Part shown: positions 13,113 through 17,451 of the stretch, piece after piece | How positions within the stretch are numbered: position 1 is the first letter of the stretch | Layout: every line of letters begins with the position of its first letter | Source of the DNA: DASZFV01 sp035546175 | GTDB taxonomy: Bacteria > Myxococcota_A > Polyangia > Fen-1088 | Assembly: GCA_035546175.1 (NCBI GenBank) | Contig: DASZWW010000227.1 | Span: forward strand, 1 to 17,451 | DNA: 17,451 nucleotides | Reading direction: 5' to 3' | The notes under the pieces: model-generated | Told to the model about the DNA's origin: nothing | Seen by the model: the letters and a program-made list of their open reading frames with translations, nothing else | Database searches by the model: none | Made by a program: the position numbers and the translations under genes

Positions 13113-14291
13113 CTAGCTGCCGTCGAGCGAGACGCGCAGCGCGACGAACCCCGAGATGTACTGGTCGACGGCGCCGCCCGCGACGATGTAGTTCCCCGCG
13201 TTGACCGGGTTGAAGTCGAAGGCGTAGCGGAGCAGGTCCACGCCGCCCACGAGCGAGAACAGGGGCGTGAGCCTGTAGGCGACGGAGAGGCCGGCGTCGA
13301 TCGACGTCGTCTTCGTCGTCGAGAACCACACGCTCGCGAGGTCGCCCGTCTTCATGACGAAGCGCGTGCCCACGTGCGCGCCGAGCTCGATCGGCGACAG
13401 GCGCAGCCGCCCGTCGAGATCGAGGCCCGCGAACGTGTAGTCGACGTTCGGGACCGTCGAGCCGAGCGCCGGCCCCGGGTCCTTCTCCGCGACGTGGAAG
13501 GTGTGCTTGCCGTAGGAGGCCGTCACGCCGACCTCGTTCTCGCCGAGCGGCATGCGGCCCCGCACGCCCACCTCGAACTGCTGCGCGAGCGTGTCGAAGG
13601 TCGAGCCGTCCACGTTCTGCGTCTGCGTCCCGACGATCTTCTCGTAGCGCGCGATGAGCCCGAAGCTCGCGGCCGCGCCGCGGCTCGCGAAGGCCCCCGG
13701 GTAGAAGCCGAGATCGACGAAGGGCGCGGGCGCGAGCTGGAGCTTGTACCCGTAGGGCCGGGCGGCCATCGAGTTGTGGTCGGCCAGGGGGTCGTTGAAG
13801 TCGAAGGTCCGGTGGACGGCGCGCGGCCCCGCCATGACCTCGAGGGCCACGGGCGCCCCGCCCTCGCCCTCCATGACGGGCTGCTTCGCCTTGTGCCGCA
13901 CGACGGTCGAGCCGCCCTCGTCGTCGTCGTCGTCGTCCTTCTTCTTCTCGTCCGAGGCCTCGCGCTCGTCGTCCTTGTCGCCCGCCTTGTCGTCGGCGGC
14001 CTGCGCCTTGGCCTTCGGCTTCGGCTTGGCGTCCTCGCCGTCGTTGCCGCCGGCCTTGGCCGCGGTCGCCGCGTTGTCGTCGGCGTCGTCCTCCTCCTCG
14101 TCGTCCTGCGCGGGGGCGGCGCCGGTGCCCGCTGGCTTGGCCGGCTTGCTCGCCTTGTGGGACTTCTTGTGCTTCTTCTTCTTGCTCGGCCACGACTTGT
14201 CGGCGGCGGCCGCGGGTGAGGAGACCGCGACGACGCCGAACGCGAGGACGAGGCCGAAAACCAGGAGGATGCGTGTGACTGCTGCGCGCAT
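13113..14291 (-). CDS. Predicted outer-membrane beta-barrel protein with charged linker
   Basis: This 392-residue protein has a clear signal peptide (1-30, MRAAVTRILLVFGLVLAFG, cleavage after the Ala run). Residues 31-145 are a low-complexity linker of alternating basic blocks (SKKKKHKKSHK; KPKPKAKA) and acidic blocks (DDEEEDDADD; a run of six Asp). Residues 147-392 consist of amphipathic strands with alternating hydrophobic and polar residues and end in an aromatic-containing strand (YISGFVALRVSLDGS), which looks like a beta-barrel of about 10-12 strands. Localisation in the outer membrane is inferred. Barrel segments such as RGAAASFGLIARYEKIVGTQ and GVRGRMPLGENEVGVTASYG recall the uncharacterised myxobacterial outer-membrane proteins. 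The start has no strong ribosome-binding site. A 160-bp gap separates it from the cytochrome gene downstream. Confidence 0.75.
   Translation of the reverse strand: MRAAVTRILLVFGLVLAFGVVAVSSPAAAADKSWPSKKKKHKKSHKASKPAKPAGTGAAPAQDDEEEDDADDNAATAAKAGGNDGEDAKPKPKAKAQAADDKAGDKDDEREASDEKKKDDDDDDEGGSTVVRHKAKQPVMEGEGGAPVALEVMAGPRAVHRTFDFNDPLADHNSMAARPYGYKLQLAPAPFVDLGFYPGAFASRGAAASFGLIARYEKIVGTQTQNVDGSTFDTLAQQFEVGVRGRMPLGENEVGVTASYGKHTFHVAEKDPGPALGSTVPNVDYTFAGLDLDGRLRLSPIELGAHVGTRFVMKTGDLASVWFSTTKTTSIDAGLSVAYRLTPLFSLVGGVDLLRYAFDFNPVNAGNYIVAGGAVDQYISGFVALRVSLDGS
13918..13937. repeat. Trinucleotide run encoding polyaspartate
   Basis: Six tandem GTC triplets on the plus strand (GAC on the coding strand) encode six Asp in the charged linker of the barrel protein. 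Slippage in units of three would change linker length without breaking the frame. Confidence 0.85.
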
Positions 14292-14466
14292 GAGCGAAAT
14301 ACTCGCCCAAAAGCGCGCGGAACGGCGAGGCTTTCCGCACGGCCTCCGTGCTTTTTCCGCCCGCCTGATGCACGGGGGGGCCCCGGGGCGGCTTTCCCTT
14401 TCATTCCGCCCCGGCCGTGCTTAGATTCGCGCCCTCGACAAGGCTTCCAGAAAAGGAGACGGACTC

Positions 14467-14889
14467 ATGGGCATCAGCAAGGCAAGCGCGTCTTGGCAGG
14501 GCGGTTTCAAGGACGGCAAGGGCACCATGAAGGGCGCGCACGCGCCCGAGGCGCCGTTCTCGGCGGGCAGCCGCTTCGAGGGCCAGCCGGGCAGCAACCC
14601 CGAGGAGCTCGTGGGCGCCGCGCTCGCGGGCTGCTACTCGATGGCGCTCACGCTCAACCTCGAGAAGGCCGGCATGAAGCCGGCGCGCGTCGACACGACG
14701 GCCGACGTCAAGCTCGAGCGCCTCGAGTCTGGCTTCACGATCACGGGCATCGAGCTCGTGACGAAGGCGAGCGTGCCGGGCGGCGACGCCGCGAAGTTCC
14801 AGCAGATCGCCGAGGAGACGAAGAAGGGCTGCCCCGTCTCCAAGGTCCTGGCGGCGACGAAGATCAGCCTCAGCGCGTCGCTCGTCTAG
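14467..14889 (+). CDS. osmC: OsmC-family peroxiredoxin
   Basis: This 140-residue cytoplasmic protein is predicted to reduce organic hydroperoxides with two cysteines. C56 in ALAGCYSMALTLNLEKAG and C122 in KGCPVSKVL are the peroxidatic and resolving residues, and NPEELVGAALAGC has the usual glutamate (E47). The N-terminal SASWQGGFKDGKGTM and length match OsmC rather than the shorter Ohr group. AAGGAG lies 8 bases before the ATG. The gene is divergent from the barrel-protein gene with a 175-bp shared upstream region, and it converges on the repeat lipoprotein gene, with which it shares the four bases CTAG as overlapping stops. Confidence 0.93.
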   Translation: MGISKASASWQGGFKDGKGTMKGAHAPEAPFSAGSRFEGQPGSNPEELVGAALAGCYSMALTLNLEKAGMKPARVDTTADVKLERLESGFTITGIELVTKASVPGGDAAKFQQIAEETKKGCPVSKVLAATKISLSASLV

Positions 14890-15488
14890 TCCGCTCCCGC
14901 GTCCGCCGCGCCGAGGCGCGCCTCGAGCGCGGCGACGCGCGCCTCCAGCAGCTCCAGGCGATCGTCGCACTTCGTGAGCGTGAAGAGGCCCGAGGCCGCG
15001 TCGAGCGTCCCGCAGACGGGGATGACGCCCGAGGCGGCCGCGGGCAGCGCGACGCGCGCCGCGCCATTGGCCGTGAGCGCCGGCGAGCTCGCCACCTGCG
15101 GGGGATCGATCACGACGCCCTGGCCGCCCGTGAAGTGACCGGCGAAGCCGTTGACCGAGTACGCGAGCAGGCCGTCGCCGTCCGTCGACGAGAAGTAGCC
15201 GCCCTGGCTCTCGAGCGAGGTGCCATAGACGCCGCGCCCGTTGATCGAGTTGCCGATGAGGCCCTGGTTGTTGGTGGACATCCCCGTGAGCCCGGGGCCG
15301 TTGTCGCCGCCGCTGCAGACGGTGCCGTCGGCCGGCGACTGCGAGCACACGCCGGCCCCGGCCGCACCGGCCGCGCCCGCCGAGGCGTCCGCGCCGGCGG
15401 ACGCACCTCCGGCGGCCGTGCCGGCGTCGCACGCGGCGAGCGCCAGACACGCGAGAAACATGGCCCTGTGAGTCAACTGCCCTCGCAA
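14886..15488 (-). CDS. Lipoprotein with six decapeptide repeats and a C-terminal coiled coil
   Basis: This protein of up to 200 residues has unknown function. A short hydrophobic segment ends in the lipobox LAAC (Cys20), followed by an Ala/Gly/Ser linker (21-46) and a Cys-containing stretch (C48, C58). Residues 66-125 are six imperfect 10-residue repeats of the form G-[LV]-x-G-x-S-x-x-x-x, such as GLIGNSINGR and GVYGTSLESQ. After a spacer with C159 and C174, residues 177-193 (DRLELLEARVAALEARL) form a coiled coil. Short glycine repeats followed by a coiled coil recall trimeric fibre proteins; that is inference. The start is uncertain: a TTG at 15488 or 15476 supplies the charged residues a signal peptide needs, whereas the ATG at 15461 leaves only 10 residues before the Cys. 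Confidence 0.7.
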   Translation of the reverse strand: MRGQLTHRAMFLACLALAACDAGTAAGGASAGADASAGAAGAAGAGVCSQSPADGTVCSGGDNGPGLTGMSTNNQGLIGNSINGRGVYGTSLESQGGYFSSTDGDGLLAYSVNGFAGHFTGGQGVVIDPPQVASSPALTANGAARVALPAAASGVIPVCGTLDAASGLFTLTKCDDRLELLEARVAALEARLGAADAGAD

Positions 15489-15619
15489 ATGAAGACGAAG
15501 CTACGAAGGAAGTCGGCTCAGCCCGTATTTTCTGACGGCGGAATCGGCGGCCGCGCCGTCACGCGCCGCGTGAGCGAAACCGGGACGGCGGGGGGGCCGC
15601 CATCTGCTACTTTCTGAAC

Positions 15620-16663
15620 GTGACCACCAGCTCCGACGACGTCGTCCTGCGCACCAAACCCCTCGGCTTCCCCTGGGAGACCGACGATCCCTTCCTCTTT
15701 TGCGTGCACCACGACGACGCCTACCCGGCCGGCAACGAGCGCCTCGGCCCGGCGGCCTCGCTCGCGGGCCGCAACCTCGGGCAGGACTTCGAGGGCCACC
15801 CGCCGGGCGCGGAGGGCGGCTGGCGCATGTACCACGGCCACGTCGTGCCGGGGTTCCCGCAACACCCGCACCGCGGCTTCGAGACGGTCACGATCGTGCG
15901 CCGCGGGCTCATCGATCACTCCGACTCGCTGGGCGCGGCGGCGCGCTTCGGCGGCGGCGACGTCCAGTGGGTCACGGCGGGCAAGGGCATCGTCCACTCG
16001 GAGATGTTCCCGCTGCTCGATCGCGACCACGGCAACCCGCTCGAGCTCTTCCAGATCTGGCTCAACCTGCCGCCCGAGGACAAGATGGTCGACCCGAACT
16101 TCACGATGCTGTGGCGGGAGGCCATCCCCACGGTCGTCGCGCGCGACGCCGCGGGCAAGGCGGCGGCCATCACGATCGCGGCCGGCCACCTCGGCGAGGC
16201 GAAGGCGCCGCCGCCGCCGCCGAAGTCGTGGGCCGCGCGCCCCGACACCGACCTCGCGATCTGGACCATCAAGCTCGAGCCGGGCGCGACGTGGACGCTG
16301 CCGCGCGCGGCGCGCACGACGAACCGCCGCCTCTACTTCTTCCGCGGCAAGAGCCTGCGCGTCGGCGGCACGGACATCCCGCCCTACCACGGCGTCGAGC
16401 TGCGGCCCGACGTGGAGGCGCCCCTCGCGAACGGGCCCGAGGAGAGCGAGCTCCTGCTGCTGCAGGGGCGGCCCATCGCGCGGCCCGTCGTGCAGTACGG
16501 GCCGTTCGTCATGAGCTCGCGCGCGGAGATCCAGCAGGCGTTCATGGACTACCAGCGCACGCAGTTCGGCGGGTGGCCGTGGCCCGTCGACGATCCCGTG
16601 CACGCGCGCGAGGACGGCCGCTTCGCGCGGCACGCCGACGGCCGCCTCGAGCGTCGCGGATAA
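15620..16663 (+). CDS. Pirin-family protein (bicupin)
   Basis: This 347-residue cytoplasmic cupin protein has an N-terminal pirin domain with the Fe-binding set H82 and H84 in GFPQHPHRGFETVTIV and H126 and E128 in TAGKGIVHSEMFP. The following LELFQIWLNLP is also characteristic. The second cupin-like half (about 230-310) contains LEPGATWTLPRA and YFFRGKSLRVGG. It is longer than the typical ~290 residues because of an N-terminal extension and a Pro-rich insert (about 194-205). Characterised pirins include quercetin dioxygenases and transcription cofactors; I cannot say which applies. It starts at a GTG with no clear ribosome-binding site and ends 1 bp before the DUF1697 start, so they are probably cotranscribed. 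Confidence 0.9.
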   Translation: MTTSSDDVVLRTKPLGFPWETDDPFLFCVHHDDAYPAGNERLGPAASLAGRNLGQDFEGHPPGAEGGWRMYHGHVVPGFPQHPHRGFETVTIVRRGLIDHSDSLGAAARFGGGDVQWVTAGKGIVHSEMFPLLDRDHGNPLELFQIWLNLPPEDKMVDPNFTMLWREAIPTVVARDAAGKAAAITIAAGHLGEAKAPPPPPKSWAARPDTDLAIWTIKLEPGATWTLPRAARTTNRRLYFFRGKSLRVGGTDIPPYHGVELRPDVEAPLANGPEESELLLLQGRPIARPVVQYGPFVMSSRAEIQQAFMDYQRTQFGGWPWPVDDPVHAREDGRFARHADGRLERRG

Positions 16664-16664
16664 C

Positions 16665-17210
16665 GTGAAGCCCAAGCGCACGCACGTCGCGCTCCTGCGC
16701 GCCGTCAACGTCGGCGGGCGCAACGCGCTGCCCATGAAGGACCTGGCGGCGCTCTGCGAGGCCGAGGGGTGCCGCGACGTCGCGACCTACATCCAGAGCG
16801 GCAACGTCGCCTTCAATGCCTCGTCCTCAGTCGCGAAGAAGCTGCCCGAGGCGCTCCGACGGGCCATCGCCGCGCACGCGAAGCTCGACGTCCCCGTCAT
16901 CGTGCGCGACGCGGCGGCGCTCGCCGCCGTGGCGCGGGGCAACCCCTACCTCAAGGCGGGCGTCGACCCGAACGAGCTGCACGTGGGGTTCCTGGCCAGC
17001 GCGCCCATGGCGGCCCACGTGGCCGCGCTCGATCCGCGCCGCTCGCCGCCCGACGAGTTCGTCGTGAGCGGCGGCGAGGTGTACTTCCGGTTCCCGAAGG
17101 GCGTCGGCCGGTCCAAGCTCACGGTGACGTACTTCGACGCCAAGCTCGCGACGACCATCACGATGCGCAACTGGCGGACGATCGGCGCGCTCCTGGAGCT
17201 GCTCGGTTGA
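16665..17210 (+). CDS. DUF1697-family protein
   Basis: This 181-residue protein matches the DUF1697 family over its whole length: HVALLRAVNVGGRNALPMKD, then ATYIQSGNVAF, NPYLKAGVDPNELHVGFLAS, GGEVYFRFPKGVGRSKLT and TMRNWRTIGALLEL. The family is widespread and cytoplasmic, and its biochemical role is unknown. The GTG start lies one base after the pirin stop, so translation is probably coupled; no independent ribosome-binding site is seen. No catalytic residues can be named with confidence. Confidence 0.9.
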   Translation: MKPKRTHVALLRAVNVGGRNALPMKDLAALCEAEGCRDVATYIQSGNVAFNASSSVAKKLPEALRRAIAAHAKLDVPVIVRDAAALAAVARGNPYLKAGVDPNELHVGFLASAPMAAHVAALDPRRSPPDEFVVSGGEVYFRFPKGVGRSKLTVTYFDAKLATTITMRNWRTIGALLELLG

Positions 17211-17229
17211 GCGGCGCGGCGCGGCCCGC

Positions 17230-17451
17230 GTGAGCCTCGGGCGCCGCAAGGTGCGGCTCGAGGACGCCTCGCGCTGGGTCTTCAACCGCATGGCCGAGGT
17301 CTACGACGCGCGGCCGCCCTACCCGACGGCGCTCGTCGACGCGCTCTCGGCGCTCGCGCCGGCGGGCGCGCCCGTCGCCGATCTCGGCGCGGGCACGGGC
17401 CACCTCGCGCTGCCGCTCGCCGCGCGCGGCCTCGACGTCACCGCGATCGAG
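17230..17451 (+). CDS. SAM-dependent methyltransferase, class I (3' end beyond window)
   Basis: Only the first 74 residues are present; the gene runs off the right edge. It starts at GTG 17230, 19 bp after the DUF1697 stop. FNRMAEVYDARPPYP is the usual approach to the methyltransferase fold in this group, and VADLGAGTGHLALPLAARGL is motif I, the glycine-rich loop that binds S-adenosylmethionine, followed by VTAIE (acidic end of strand 2). The substrate cannot be deduced from this fragment. It probably continues the pirin-DUF1697 transcription unit. Confidence 0.85.
   Translation, partial: MSLGRRKVRLEDASRWVFNRMAEVYDARPPYPTALVDALSALAPAGAPVADLGAGTGHLALPLAARGLDVTAIE

Noticed and set aside
13918..14110. 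TCG/CTT-rich repetitive stretch as a CRISPR or satellite
   Set aside because: It is in-frame low-complexity coding sequence for Asp, Glu and Lys; no repeat-spacer structure.
14398..14426. Sigma-70 promoter (CTTTCA-17-TTAGAT) upstream of osmC
   Set aside because: Each hexamer matches the consensus at only three of six positions; spacing alone is not enough.

Overview
The window is very GC-rich DNA (roughly 70 percent, with G or C in almost every third codon position) packed with genes on both strands. It looks chromosomal and most resembles a myxobacterium (Myxococcota, Polyangia-like). The clues are an FHA-domain AAA+ regulator of the sigma-54 activator class, a DUF4388/PATAN protein paired with a roadblock/LC7 protein, a DUF1111 di-haem protein, and a lipoprotein with the Cys/Gly-rich tail common in that group. 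This placement is inferred from gene content; no rRNA or marker gene is present. I saw no tRNA, rRNA, insertion sequence, prophage or CRISPR array.

Left block (about 51-6481), all minus strand. Read in transcription order it holds: a small Cys-rich lipoprotein (6481-5996); a VapBC-type toxin-antitoxin pair (5941-5281) with a palindromic operator abutting the antitoxin start; D-mannonate dehydratase and 2-keto-3-deoxygluconate kinase (5233-2892), two consecutive steps of hexuronate breakdown feeding the Entner-Doudoroff pathway; then an Amt ammonium transporter, a DUF4388/PATAN protein and a roadblock/LC7 protein (2724-51). The last three are joined by 4-bp GTGA stop/start overlaps.

Central block. 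A plus-strand pair encodes a HAD-family hydrolase and 6-phosphogluconate dehydrogenase (6599-8973). The dehydrogenase lacks the arginine that normally recognises NADP. With the mannonate genes this makes the first 9 kb rich in sugar-acid metabolism. A large hairpin (8989-9039) separates it from a convergent FHA/AAA+ regulator (10390-9041) whose GAFTGA sigma-54 contact loop is degenerate.

Right-central block, minus strand (14291-10696). It holds a predicted outer-membrane beta-barrel protein with a long alternating-charge linker, then a DUF1111-like di-haem c-type cytochrome followed 4 bp later by a small lipoprotein. Repeated GATACG/CGTATC half-sites lie ahead of the cytochrome gene, and a hairpin terminator follows the lipoprotein.

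Right end. An OsmC-type peroxiredoxin (plus) converges on a lipoprotein with six 10-residue repeats (minus), the two stop codons sharing one CTAG. Then comes a plus-strand run of pirin, DUF1697 protein and a methyltransferase cut off by the window edge. No single locus is clearly a new defence or biosynthetic system. The most interesting items are the transporter/roadblock operon, the cofactor-site change in 6-phosphogluconate dehydrogenase, the regulator without GAFTGA, and the two unusual surface proteins.
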